62,396 bases of DNA from Gemmatimonadota bacterium (GTDB taxonomy: Bacteria; Gemmatimonadota; Gemmatimonadetes; Palauibacterales; KS3-K002). Shown piece after piece: positions 52,595-61,320 of the stretch. How positions within the stretch are numbered: the stretch's first letter is position 1; each line of letters opens with the position of its first letter. The stretch spans positions 3,531,015 through 3,593,410 of the forward strand of contig CP070815.1 of assembly GCA_020344215.1 (NCBI GenBank). The letters run 5' to 3'. Made by a program: the position numbers and the translations under genes. Below the pieces are notes generated by a model. It made no database searches and was not told where the DNA came from. It saw only the letters and a list, made by a program, of their open reading frames with translations.

Positions 52595-54331
52595 GTGAGT
52601 CCATTGAGCTCCGGGATCCGCAGCTTCCTGGCCGAGCTCAAGCGGCGCAAGGTCTACCGCGTCGCGGTGGTCTACGTCATCGTCGGGTTCGCCGTCATCG
52701 AGGGCGGCCAGCTCATCTTCGATGCGCTCGAGTTCCCGCGCGCCGCCTGGCAGTTCGTCGTCGTCCTCACCCTCCTCGGCTTCCCGATCGCGCTCGTCCT
52801 CGCCTGGGCGCTGGAGCTGACGCCGGAAGGGATTCGGGTCACACCGCCGGCAGAGCCGCCCGACGGCGCCGCCGGCGACCAGGCGCCGACCGGCGCCCCG
52901 GCCACCGAACCCGCCAAGCCCGCCACGGTAGGGGGCCCGAGCGACGACCGACCCTGCGTCGTGGTCTTGCCCTTCGCCAACCTGAGCGGCGACCCCGAGA
53001 ACGAGTTTTTCAGCGACGGCGTGACGGAAGACATCATGGCGCGGCTGGCCGGGATCCGTGGCCTGCGCGTCATCTCGCGAACCACCGCGATGCGGTACAA
53101 GGGCTCCGACCTGAGCCTGCCGCAAATCGGCGCCGAACTCGGCGCGCACGCCGTGGTCGAGGGGACGGTGCGGCGCTCCGCCGACCGGGTGCGGGTCACG
53201 GCGCAGCTCATCGCCGCCGAGCGCGACGAACACCTCTGGGCCGAGACCTACGATCGGGTGCTGGAGGACGTGTTCGCCGTGCAGAGCGACGTGGCCGAGA
53301 ACATCGCCCGGGCACTCCATGCCGAACTGACGCCGGGCGAGCGGCAGCGGCTGCAGCGCAAGCCGACGGAAAATCTGGAGGCCTACGACCTCTGCCTGAA
53401 GGGCATGCGCACCACGGGATCGATTGATCCCGAGGCGCTCAGACGGTCGGAGGGGTATTTTCAGCAAGCCATCGCTCTCGACCCAGGCTACGCCCGGGCC
53501 TACGCCGGGCTCGCGATGACGCTGGTCTTCAAAGGCTACATCGCGAACGTCCCCCCGGCGGAGCTCTTCCCTCAGTTGAGGGCTATGGCGAACGAGGCGC
53601 TCAGGCTGGATCCTGACCTCGGGGAAGCCCACGCGGCACTGGCAAGTCTGGCATTCTGGTACGAGTGGGACTGGGCAAAGGTGGAGCGCGAGCTCGAGAC
53701 GGCTCTGCAACTCAACCCTTACGACCAGTTTGCGCTCGCGTTCAAGGGCTTCAGCTTGCTCGTGAGGGAACGGTTCCCCGAAGCGGAGGCAGCCTTCCGC
53801 GAGGCTTTACGCATTGACCCTCACTATCCGATCGGAAACGTCGACTTGGCCCAACTGAGTGCATTTACAGGTAAAGCCGACGAGGGTGTAGCGATCCTCG
53901 ACGGCGTGCTACGCCGGGAACCGCGAACCTATGATGCCAGGTTGTGGCGCGGGATTTGCCAACTCTACAGCGAGAATCTCGGCGAGGCTGCGAACGATTT
54001 CGAACAAGCGATCTCCTTGGTCGGCCGACTTCCCGTTGCCATCATGTTTCGCGGCCTCGTCCATGCCTTCGGCGGGGAGACGGAGCGGGCGCGACAGATC
54101 CTCGAGGAGCTGCGCGCCCGAGCGAAGGAAGAGTATGTGGATCCTTACTTCCTCTTCAGTCTGTGCCACTCTATCGACGGGTTCGACGCGGCGTTGCCGT
54201 ATCTCGAACAAATGCTGGAGGTACGGTCACGCCACGTCACCTACCTCCGGGTCGCGCCGCGCTACAGGGAACTCCGCTCCGAGCCGCGTTTCGTGAACGT
54301 GCTGCGCACGATCTGGCCCGACGATTTCTAG
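52595..54331 (+). CDS. TolB/FlgO-domain TPR membrane protein (copy C)
   Basis: A 578-residue protein; GTG at 52595 is the best available start but has no clear ribosome-binding site. It has the N-terminal RSFLAELKRRKVYRVAVVY, two helices (VIVGFAVIEGGQLIF, FVVVLTLLGFPIALVLAWAL), a proline/alanine-rich linker, the TolB/FlgO domain (CVVVLPFANLSGDP, EFFSDGVTEDIM, LRVISRTTAMRYKGSD, HAVVEGTVRRS, LWAETYDRV) and ten or so TPR repeats from about residue 260. Its N-terminus is close to that of copy B, while its TPR half differs. It is 83 bp upstream of copy D. Confidence 0.85.
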   Translation: MSPLSSGIRSFLAELKRRKVYRVAVVYVIVGFAVIEGGQLIFDALEFPRAAWQFVVVLTLLGFPIALVLAWALELTPEGIRVTPPAEPPDGAAGDQAPTGAPATEPAKPATVGGPSDDRPCVVVLPFANLSGDPENEFFSDGVTEDIMARLAGIRGLRVISRTTAMRYKGSDLSLPQIGAELGAHAVVEGTVRRSADRVRVTAQLIAAERDEHLWAETYDRVLEDVFAVQSDVAENIARALHAELTPGERQRLQRKPTENLEAYDLCLKGMRTTGSIDPEALRRSEGYFQQAIALDPGYARAYAGLAMTLVFKGYIANVPPAELFPQLRAMANEALRLDPDLGEAHAALASLAFWYEWDWAKVERELETALQLNPYDQFALAFKGFSLLVRERFPEAEAAFREALRIDPHYPIGNVDLAQLSAFTGKADEGVAILDGVLRREPRTYDARLWRGICQLYSENLGEAANDFEQAISLVGRLPVAIMFRGLVHAFGGETERARQILEELRARAKEEYVDPYFLFSLCHSIDGFDAALPYLEQMLEVRSRHVTYLRVAPRYRELRSEPRFVNVLRTIWPDDF

Positions 54332-54414
54332 CGCCGGGCGGCGCTTGCCCCTGGCATCCGCGCAGCGGCATCTTTGAGCGACCGGTTACCGCAAACCTCA
54401 TCCCTGGGGCGCTC

Positions 54415-56133
54415 ATGATCCCGCTCCTACAGAGGCTCCGCCAGCGCAAGCTCTTCCAGTGGGCGCTGGCCTACCTGGCCGGTGCCTGGGTGCTCTTCCA
54501 GGGCATCGAGGTCATGGCGGAGCCCTGGGCGCTCTCCCCCGGCTTGCAGAGGACGATCCACCTGCTCGTAGCCGTCGGCTTCGTGATCACGCTGGTGCTC
54601 GCCTGGTACCACGGTGAGAAGGGGCGGCAGCGGGTCAGCGGAGCGGAGCTCTTGATCATAGCACTTCTGCTGGCGGTCGGTGCGCTGCTCATCCGGATGT
54701 ACAGGCCGACAACAGTGGCCGCACCCGAAACGCGACAGGCCGAGCCGGCGCGGCAGCCGGCGGGCGGCGCCGTCCGCTCGCTGGCCGTGCTGCCGCTCGC
54801 CAACCTGATGGGCGATCCGGAGCAGGCCTACTTCGTCGATGGCCTGCACGACGTGCTGATCGGCGAGCTGGCCGGGATCTCCGAGCTCACGGTCATCTCG
54901 CGCACCTCCGTAGTGCGCTACCGCGATACCGATCGTCCGCTGGGTGAGATCGCCTCCGAGCTGGGCGTGGACGCGCTGGTCGAGGGGAGCGTCTTTCGCG
55001 CCGGCGACAGCGTGCGGGTCACCGTGCAGCTGGTACGCGGCGCGCCGGAAGAGCACCTCTGGCAGGACCGCTACGAGGGCCGGCTGAGCGAGGCGTTCGG
55101 GCTGCAGGCGCGGGTGGCCGAGGCGATCGCTCGGGAGATCCGGCTGGCGCTGTCACCCCGGGAGGCCGAGCGGCTGGCCCGGCGCACCGAGGTCGACCCG
55201 GCGGCCCAGGAGGCGTACCTGCGGGGTCGGGCGCTGTGGCGGACGCGTGCGCCAACGGCGTTCGCCAGCGCCCTCGCCTACATGGAGGAGGCGGTGGCGA
55301 CGGACTCGACGTTCGCGCTGGCCTGGTCCGGCCTGGCCGACGTGTACGCGCTGGGTCGCCTCTATGGCGGGCTGGACCTCTCGGCGGACGAGGCGCACCG
55401 CCGGGCGGGGGACTGCGCGAGGCGGGCGCTGGCGCTCGATCCGGACCTGGCCGAGGCGCACGCCGCGCTGGCCGGTTCCTACCTCTGGGGCGTCTGGGAC
55501 ACGGAGGCGGCGGAGCGGGAGCTGCGCCGCGCCCTCGAGCTCAACCCGAACCTCGCCCAGGCGTACAACTGGCTGGGCGACGTCCGCCACGCACAGGGCA
55601 GAGCCGAGGACGCAGTCGAGTCGTTCCGCCGCGCCCGGGACCTCGACCCCTTCTCACCACTGATGAACCGCGACTACGCCCGGGCGCTCAGGTACCTCGG
55701 CCGCTGCGGCGAGGCGATGGCGGCGGCGCGGATCGCCATCGAGCTGGACCCCGGCCACAGCATGGCGTACGAAGCCTACCGGCACTGCTACCTCGCGGCC
55801 GGGCGACTGGACGAGGCGGCCGAGGCGGCCATCCGCTACGCGGCGAGCTATGGAGGGATGGGACCCGGCGAAGGCTTGCGCGCCGCCTACGACTCGGCAG
55901 GTTGGCCGGGACTAGTCGAAGCGGAGATCGCCATGTTCCTCAGCGCCTCGTATTACTACATGGCGGCGACGCGATACGCGGAGTCGGGGCGTGTGGACGA
56001 GGCCTTCGACGCGCTGTTCGCCGCCGTCGAGGCGCGCGATGGGTCGATCGGAGTGCTGAAGATCGACCCCGATCTCGCCATCCTCCACTCGGATCCCCGC
56101 TGGGACGAGCTGATCCGCCGGGCCGGGTTCTGA
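54415..56133 (+). CDS. TolB/FlgO-domain TPR membrane protein (copy D)
   Basis: A 572-residue protein from the ATG at 54415. Residues 1-95 hold QRLRQRKLFQWALAYLAG and three helices, unrelated in detail to those of copies B and C. The TolB/FlgO domain and TPR region (about 115-560) match copy B almost throughout: QAYFVDGLHDVLIGELAGISELTVISRTS, GAPEEHLWQDRYEG and the repeat SFRRARDLDPFSPLM are shared. The last residues (LHSDPRWDELIRRAGF) are also nearly the same. It begins 83 bp after copy C, and a small membrane coiled-coil gene follows 25 bp later. Confidence 0.87.
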   Translation: MIPLLQRLRQRKLFQWALAYLAGAWVLFQGIEVMAEPWALSPGLQRTIHLLVAVGFVITLVLAWYHGEKGRQRVSGAELLIIALLLAVGALLIRMYRPTTVAAPETRQAEPARQPAGGAVRSLAVLPLANLMGDPEQAYFVDGLHDVLIGELAGISELTVISRTSVVRYRDTDRPLGEIASELGVDALVEGSVFRAGDSVRVTVQLVRGAPEEHLWQDRYEGRLSEAFGLQARVAEAIAREIRLALSPREAERLARRTEVDPAAQEAYLRGRALWRTRAPTAFASALAYMEEAVATDSTFALAWSGLADVYALGRLYGGLDLSADEAHRRAGDCARRALALDPDLAEAHAALAGSYLWGVWDTEAAERELRRALELNPNLAQAYNWLGDVRHAQGRAEDAVESFRRARDLDPFSPLMNRDYARALRYLGRCGEAMAAARIAIELDPGHSMAYEAYRHCYLAAGRLDEAAEAAIRYAASYGGMGPGEGLRAAYDSAGWPGLVEAEIAMFLSASYYYMAATRYAESGRVDEAFDALFAAVEARDGSIGVLKIDPDLAILHSDPRWDELIRRAGF

Positions 56134-56158
56134 GTCGAACCGTCAAGGAGAGCCCCGT

Positions 56159-56449
56159 ATGGGTCCAGAATTAGTCGAAATCATCGCGCCGCCTATCGCG
56201 ATCATCAGCGTGGGCGCCCTCGTTCTCATCGGCATGAAGCTGCGCTACACGCACAAGGAGCGCACGCGCCTGGGCGGGATAGCGCAGGAAGATGTCCAGC
56301 GGCTGACCGATAGCGTGGGTGCCCTGCGCGATGAGGTCCAGCACCTGCGTGACGGCTACCTCGAGCTCAACGAGCGCATGGAGTTCACCGAGCGCCTGCT
56401 CGAGCGACCCAAGCCGGAAGCTGACCCCCGTCGAGCCCAGAAAGACTGA
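56159..56449 (+). CDS. Small membrane protein with coiled coil
   Basis: A 96-residue protein with GGAGA upstream of the ATG. One N-terminal helix (IIAPPIAIISVGALVLIGM) is followed by a long charged helix (DSVGALRDEVQHLRDGYLELNERMEFTERLLE) predicted as a coiled coil. It resembles PspB-like small regulators in layout but lacks a confident match. It is five bases before the acyltransferase gene, so co-expressed. Confidence 0.75.
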   Translation: MGPELVEIIAPPIAIISVGALVLIGMKLRYTHKERTRLGGIAQEDVQRLTDSVGALRDEVQHLRDGYLELNERMEFTERLLERPKPEADPRRAQKD

Positions 56450-56454
56450 GCGGC

Positions 56455-57780
56455 ATGGTACCGCGCCAGAACATCTGGTCCCGGGCCGCGGCGCTCGCCG
56501 CCGGGACACCGGAGACGCGAAACCGCTACGTCGATTTCCTGCGCGCCCTGTCGATCTGCGCCGTGATCGTCGGCCACTGGCTGATCGCGGCACCGTACGT
56601 GAGCGGCGGCGAGCTGAGCCTCAGCAACATGCTCGAGCATCAGCCATGGACCCGCCTGCTCACCTGGGCCTTCCAGGTCATGCCGGTATTCTTCATCGTC
56701 GGCGGCTACTCGAACGGCGTCTCCTGGAACTCCGCCCGGCGATCGGGCCGGCCTTACAGCGAGTGGCTGCGCGGCCGGCTGCAGCGGCTGGTCGGCCCCG
56801 TCCTGCCGCTGCTGGCGGTCTGGGCGCTGCTCGGCGTGATCGCCGGCCGGCTCGGCATGTCGCCGCAGATGGTGGCGGCCAGCTCGCAGATGGCGCTCAT
56901 CCCGATCTGGTTCCTCGCCGTCTACGTCGGCGTCGTCGTCCTGGCGCCGCTGACTTACGCGGCGTGGCAGCGCTTCGGGCTCGCATCGGTCGCCGTACTC
57001 GCCCTCGCCGTGGTCGTAGATGACGTGCTCTTCTTCGCCGCCGACTTGCGCGCCGTCGGCTGGCTCAACTACGCGTTCATCTGGGTCGCGGCGCACCAGC
57101 TCGGCTACGCCTGGCGCGACGGATACCTGGCGGGCCCCCGGCTGGGGCTCGCCTGGGCCGTGGCCGGCGCCCTCCTGCTGGTCGGCCTCGTCACGCTGGG
57201 GCCGTACCCCGTGAGCATGGTCAGCGTGCCGGGCGAAGAGGTGAGCAACACGCTGCCGCCCAAGCTCCCCATGCTGGCGCTGGCGATCGTCCAGATCGGG
57301 CTGCTCCTTTCGATAGAAGCGCCGATGCGGCGCTGGCTCGAGCGCGCGGCGCCCTGGACGGCGACGGTGCTGGTGAACGGCATGATCATGACCGTCTTCC
57401 TCTGGCACCTCACCGCCTCGACGCTGGTCATCGGCGGCGCGATCTGGCTCGGGTACATCGGACTCACGCTGGAGCCGGGGAGCGGCGCGTGGTGGGCGGC
57501 GCGCCCGCTCTGGCTGAGCGTCTACGCGCTCGGCCTCGCCCTCTTCGCGCTCGCCTTCATGCGCTTCGAGCGCGGCGGCGCCGCGGCAACCGTCGCCGCC
57601 TGGCGCCAGGTGTTGGGCGCCGGGCTCGTCTGCGGCGGCCTGGCGCTCCTGGCGCTCCACGGGATCGGCGGCGACGGCCCGCTCGGCCTCCGCTTATGGG
57701 TCTTGCTCCTGCCGTTCGCAGGCGCCGCACTGGCGGGTGTTAACCCGCTGGGCAGAAGGCCCGCCCACGCGGCGGCGTGA
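56455..57780 (+). CDS. Acyltransferase-3-family membrane protein
   Basis: A 441-residue integral membrane protein with about ten helices. The family signature near the start, RNRYVDFLRALSICAVIVGHW, supplies the conserved Arg and catalytic His, and PVFFIVGGYSNG and FLWHLTA follow. Acyltransferase-3 proteins transfer acyl groups (often acetyl) to sugars of surface polysaccharides. It is tightly linked to the small coiled-coil membrane gene. The acceptor is unknown. Confidence 0.9.
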   Translation: MVPRQNIWSRAAALAAGTPETRNRYVDFLRALSICAVIVGHWLIAAPYVSGGELSLSNMLEHQPWTRLLTWAFQVMPVFFIVGGYSNGVSWNSARRSGRPYSEWLRGRLQRLVGPVLPLLAVWALLGVIAGRLGMSPQMVAASSQMALIPIWFLAVYVGVVVLAPLTYAAWQRFGLASVAVLALAVVVDDVLFFAADLRAVGWLNYAFIWVAAHQLGYAWRDGYLAGPRLGLAWAVAGALLLVGLVTLGPYPVSMVSVPGEEVSNTLPPKLPMLALAIVQIGLLLSIEAPMRRWLERAAPWTATVLVNGMIMTVFLWHLTASTLVIGGAIWLGYIGLTLEPGSGAWWAARPLWLSVYALGLALFALAFMRFERGGAAATVAAWRQVLGAGLVCGGLALLALHGIGGDGPLGLRLWVLLLPFAGAALAGVNPLGRRPAHAAA

Positions 57781-57798
57781 CATCGCGCTGCTCGGTAG

Positions 57799-57972
57799 CC
57801 CCCTATCTGCCACCGGTGCGGCGCACGGTTGAGGATCTGGCAATCGTGCGAGCGTAAGCTCGAGACCGTTCGATCCGAGCGCTGGCTCAGCCTACAGACG
57901 CGCTACGATCTGGAGGTGGAGAACGACCGGCTGGCCGATCGCCTGGAGGAAGAAGTCGTAGTACGCTCCTGA
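57799..57972 (+). pseudogene. Zinc-ribbon protein fragment
   Basis: An ORF with no start codon beginning just after a stop: PPICHRCGARL, W, SCERKLE, then a charged, coiled-coil-like helix (RYDLEVENDRLADRLEEE). CxxCG and a later SC fit half of a zinc-ribbon (DZR-like) head joined to a helical tail. The remainder of the 295-bp gap holds no gene. It is probably a decayed or broken gene. Confidence 0.4.
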
Positions 57973-58075
57973 ATAAAAGCTCGCGCGGCGTTCGAACCAG
58001 AGTGCGTTACTGGACCGGCTCGATACCCGGCCACCGGTTAGACTGGCACGGAGTCACCGAGAGGTGGAGGCACAA

Positions 58076-59296
58076 GTGAGGTACCGAACTGTTGGGTTGG
58101 CGCTCTGGTTCCTTCCCTTTATCGGCCTGGCCGGATGCCTGGCTGAAGCTCCTCGACGGCTCGCTCAAGTCCGCGATAGCGCCGGTATACGGATCGTCGA
58201 GAACGCAGATTACTCTTTGCCGGACGGTCAGGGCTGGCGACTCTCCGACGAACCGCTGCTGGACATCGGCGCGCTCGAAAGCGACTCCAGCTACCAGCTT
58301 TATCAGGTGGTCGGCTCACAGCGACTCAGCGACGGGCGCATCGCCGTCGCCAACGCGGGCAGTTCGGAGCTACGCCTCTACGACGCACACGGCACGCATC
58401 TCTTCTCCACCGGTCGGGAAGGCGGCGGGCCCGGCGAGTTCGGACGCATGACGACGCTGGCATCGATGACGGGAGACTCCTTGCTCGTCTACGACTCGCG
58501 CAACCAGCGCGTATCCGTTTTCGACGCGGGCGGCGCGCTCGCGCGCACCGCGCAGCTTCATTTCCTTACGGAAATCGGCGGCGTCCCCATGATCGTCGCA
58601 CCGTTCGACGACGGGCAGTTCCTGGTGGGCGTGCGGACTTATTCCACCTCGGGTGAGAGAGGGAGCGGGCTCAGCCGTGACATGATCGTCTATGTGCGCT
58701 GCGACTCCGAAGGATCACTGGCAGACACGCTGGCGGTGCTGCCCGGCGGCGAGCTGAAATTGATTCTCGAGGATAACGCAGCGATACTGGGCGATCGTCC
58801 GTTCGGGCGCCTCCCCAGTCACGCCGTGTACGCGGATGGCTTCTACTATGGCAGCAGCGACCGCTACGAGATCGACTACTACAGCAAGACTGGGAAGCTT
58901 CAGCGCTCGGTCCGCCGCGCGATTCCGAACCTGCAGGTCACCGACACCGACATAGAGAGTTACAGGCGCGAGAGACTGGAGAACGCCGAGGACGAGAGCC
59001 ATCGCCGGATGATCGAGCGGCTCCTGGCTGATGATCCCTTCCCGCAAAGCTTTCCTGCGTACGGAAATCTCATGGTGGACGCCGAGGGGAACCTCTGGGT
59101 CACGGTGTACCGCAGACCGGGCGACGATCAACCGCGGTGGACCGTGTTCGATCCGAGCGGCCAGATGCTCGGTGTAGTGTCGGTCCCCGAGCGCTTCACC
59201 GTCCACCAGATCGGATCGGACTTCGTGCTCGGGCGCTGGCGAAACGGTCTCGACATCGAGCACGTGCAGCTATACGAGCTGATCAAGAGGGACTAG
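58076..59296 (+). CDS. Six-bladed beta-propeller lipoprotein
   Basis: A 406-residue lipoprotein starting with GTG at 58076 (GTGGAGG five bases upstream; an earlier in-frame GTG at 58064 is less likely). The lipobox is LAGC. The mature protein has NHL/6-bladed propeller repeats, including SQRLSDGRIAVANAGSSELRLYD, GREGGGPGEF (family hallmark), SLLVYDSRNQRVSVFD and NLWVTVYRR. Such proteins bind ligands or enzymes at the cell surface. Confidence 0.85.
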   Translation: MRYRTVGLALWFLPFIGLAGCLAEAPRRLAQVRDSAGIRIVENADYSLPDGQGWRLSDEPLLDIGALESDSSYQLYQVVGSQRLSDGRIAVANAGSSELRLYDAHGTHLFSTGREGGGPGEFGRMTTLASMTGDSLLVYDSRNQRVSVFDAGGALARTAQLHFLTEIGGVPMIVAPFDDGQFLVGVRTYSTSGERGSGLSRDMIVYVRCDSEGSLADTLAVLPGGELKLILEDNAAILGDRPFGRLPSHAVYADGFYYGSSDRYEIDYYSKTGKLQRSVRRAIPNLQVTDTDIESYRRERLENAEDESHRRMIERLLADDPFPQSFPAYGNLMVDAEGNLWVTVYRRPGDDQPRWTVFDPSGQMLGVVSVPERFTVHQIGSDFVLGRWRNGLDIEHVQLYELIKRD

Positions 59297-59364
59297 TATG
59301 TCGGCGGTCGTCCCATGGGCCAACGAACAGCACGCTCCGTAAGCAGGCCGTCAAGGAGGTCCCA

Positions 59365-60387
59365 ATGCCACGCGCACTCTTTCTCGCACTCTCGCTCGCC
59401 CTTCTCGCGCCTGTACCCTCGCCCGCCCAGGGCGGGCTACAGGTGGCCGAGCTGGGCGAGTGCCCGCTAGAGAGCGGCGCGGTCATCCAGAACTGCCGGG
59501 TGGCCTACCGCACGTTCGGCCGGCTGGACTCGGCACGATCCAACGCCGTGCTCTTCACCACGCAGTTCACCGGCACCTCGGCGCAGATCGCCGGCTACGT
59601 CGGGGCGGACGGGCTGGTCGATACGACGAAGCACTTCGTGATCGCGGTGGACGCGTTCGGCAACGGCGTGTCCTCGTCGCCGTCCAACAGCACCGCGCAG
59701 CCGGGGGCCGGCTTCCCGCGCATCGCCATCCGCGACATGGTGGCGGCGCAGTACCGGCTGGTCACCGAAGTGCTGGGGCTACCGTCGCTGCACGCCGTGA
59801 TGGGGATCTCGATGGGCGGGATGCAGGCCTTCGAGTGGGCGGTCAGCCACCCCGGGTTCGCCGCCAAGGTGATCCCGATCGCCGGGTCGCCGCGCCTGGC
59901 CGCCTACGACATCGTCCTCTGGGAGACGGCGCTCCGCATCCTGGCCACCTACGAGGAGAGCGGCTCGGTCGCCGCATCAGCCGCCCTGTTCGGCCTGAGC
60001 TTCCTCGTGGGGAACAGCCCCGACTACCACGCCCGCACCACGCCGCGCGACAGCCTCCCCGGCATCCTCGGCCGGCTGGACGGCATGCCGCTGCCGGTCC
60101 CCATCGCGCGCAACCTGGCGACCCAGATCCACGCGATGATCGACCACAACGTCGCGGCGCCCCACGACGACTCGCTGGAGCGGGCCGCCGCCCGGGTGCG
60201 GGCCGACCTGCTGGTGATCGTCACGGTACGGGACCACGTGGTCACGCCGGGCCCGGCGCTCGAGTTCGCCGAGCTGCTGGGCGCGGAGCCGCTCGTCCTG
60301 ACCAGCGATTGCGGGCATAACGGCCTGCGCTGCGACGCCGAGCAGCTCGAGCAGGCAGTGCAGCGCTTCCTCGCCGGGCCTAACTGA
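59365..60387 (+). CDS. Exported MetX-like alpha/beta hydrolase
   Basis: A 340-residue protein; AAGGAGGT precedes the ATG at 59365. A signal peptide ends at SPAQ. The alpha/beta-hydrolase domain resembles the homoserine O-acetyltransferase (MetX) family: TQFTGTSAQ for the oxyanion region, nucleophile Ser in GISMGGMQAFEW, Asp in VTVRDHVVTPG and His in SDCGHNGLRCD. MetX enzymes are cytoplasmic, so an exported member probably is a hydrolase rather than a methionine-pathway enzyme. It lies 68 bp after the propeller lipoprotein gene. Confidence 0.88.
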   Translation: MPRALFLALSLALLAPVPSPAQGGLQVAELGECPLESGAVIQNCRVAYRTFGRLDSARSNAVLFTTQFTGTSAQIAGYVGADGLVDTTKHFVIAVDAFGNGVSSSPSNSTAQPGAGFPRIAIRDMVAAQYRLVTEVLGLPSLHAVMGISMGGMQAFEWAVSHPGFAAKVIPIAGSPRLAAYDIVLWETALRILATYEESGSVAASAALFGLSFLVGNSPDYHARTTPRDSLPGILGRLDGMPLPVPIARNLATQIHAMIDHNVAAPHDDSLERAAARVRADLLVIVTVRDHVVTPGPALEFAELLGAEPLVLTSDCGHNGLRCDAEQLEQAVQRFLAGPN

Positions 60388-60448
60388 GCGACGGCCCGGG
60401 ACCCGGTCACCCCAATCATTCCCCGGAGCGCGCGCACGTTAGAAATAC

Positions 60449-60477
60449 TTGACACGATGTCGTATATAGTATACATT
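60449..60477 (+). promoter_or_regulatory. TTGACA promoter overlapping an inverted repeat
   Basis: A perfect -35 hexamer TTGACA (60449-60454) is followed at 17-bp spacing by TACATT, with an AT-rich spacer containing TATATAGTATAC. The region also carries a dyad, GACACGATGT with ACATTGTGTC, nine of ten positions paired, spanning the -35 and -10 boxes. It drives the membrane protein/XRE pair and is a likely operator for a regulator, perhaps the XRE protein itself. Confidence 0.65.
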
Positions 60478-60536
60478 GTGTCGCGTAATTCTAACCAGGG
60501 CCCCGCCGGGCCTGTGTGTGGCCAGGAGAGATGATC

Positions 60537-61124
60537 ATGACACCTCTGATTTGGGCGCTCATCGCAGTCTTGGGACTCATAGTCTTCGGATTGGGGTTGC
60601 GGTCTTTCGTGATGGGCGGGTTCCCGGACTCGGCGCCGGGCGGCGACGAGGAAGGCCGAGCGGACGTCCCGATGGCGCCGCAGCAGAGGCGCGCCTGGTG
60701 GGGGCTGGGGATCGGCCTGGTGATGTCTGTGGCCATCCTGGCCGTCTTCATCGCGAAAGGGCCCTGGACCTACTACCAGGACAGGGGGATGCGGCTCCTG
60801 GTGCTGGCGCTCTTCGGCGTCTGGCTGGTCGCGTACTTCGTGATGCGCGCCTTGACCGGCGCCAAGGCGGGTGAGTCGGAGGTCGTCATGGACGAGCGTG
60901 ACCGGCTGATCCAGGTGCGGGCATTGTCGGTGTCGCTGGTCGCCGTCTTCCTCGTGCTGGCCGCCTATGCGATCGGCCTGACCGAGCTCTACTGGGAGGA
61001 GAAGGCGATCCCGATCGACGCGCCGTACCACACCCTCTGGTCGGCCATCGTCGTCGGCGTACTCGCGCGCGAGGCCGGCATCCTGATGGGATACGCGGGG
61101 TGGCACAGCCGTGGCGAAAGCTGA
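60537..61124 (+). CDS. Five-helix membrane protein paired with an XRE regulator
   Basis: A 195-residue protein from ATG 60537 (AGGAGAG eight bases upstream; ATG 60531 is an alternative). Five hydrophobic segments are seen (PLIWALIAVLGLIVFGLG, WWGLGIGLVMSVAILAVFI, RLLVLALFGVWLVAYFVM, VSLVAVFLVLAAYAIGL, WSAIVVGVLAREAGILMGY) with a DERDRLI motif in the middle loop. The XRE gene overlaps its end by 14 bp. This membrane-protein plus small XRE pairing is common in bacteria and usually encodes a regulated envelope protein of unknown role. Confidence 0.8.
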   Translation: MTPLIWALIAVLGLIVFGLGLRSFVMGGFPDSAPGGDEEGRADVPMAPQQRRAWWGLGIGLVMSVAILAVFIAKGPWTYYQDRGMRLLVLALFGVWLVAYFVMRALTGAKAGESEVVMDERDRLIQVRALSVSLVAVFLVLAAYAIGLTELYWEEKAIPIDAPYHTLWSAIVVGVLAREAGILMGYAGWHSRGES

Positions 61125-61320
61125 GATCAAGAACCAGATCCGCCGGCTGCGCTTCGAGCACGGCGAGATGACGCAGCAGGAGCTGGCGGACCGGGCGGGC
61201 TGCACGCGGCAGACCATCGTGCTGCTCGAGCAGGGCAAATACGTGCCGTCGCTGGCGCTGGCCTTCCGGATCGCCCGGACGTTCGGGGCGACGGTGGAAG
61301 AGGTCTTCGAGATGGAATGA
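61111..61320 (+). CDS. Small XRE-family transcriptional regulator
   Basis: A 69-residue protein starting with GTG inside the end of the upstream gene. It is essentially one helix-turn-helix (LRFEHGEMTQQELADRAGCTRQTIVLLEQGKYVPSLALAFRIARTFG) plus a short VEEVFEME tail, the compact Cro/YozG-like type. Overlap with the membrane-protein gene points to co-translation. It is a likely repressor of its own promoter at 60449-60477. Confidence 0.92.
   Translation: MAKAEIKNQIRRLRFEHGEMTQQELADRAGCTRQTIVLLEQGKYVPSLALAFRIARTFGATVEEVFEME

Noticed and set aside
53944..54414. In-frame upstream extension of the copy D TolB/TPR gene
   Set aside because: It overlaps the end of copy C in another frame, is Arg-rich and lacks a start signal; the ATG at 54415 begins the conserved membrane segment.
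58045..58060. TGGCACG resembling a sigma-54 -24 element before the propeller lipoprotein
   Set aside because: The -12 part reads CACC instead of TTGC at the required spacing, so the essential GC is absent.
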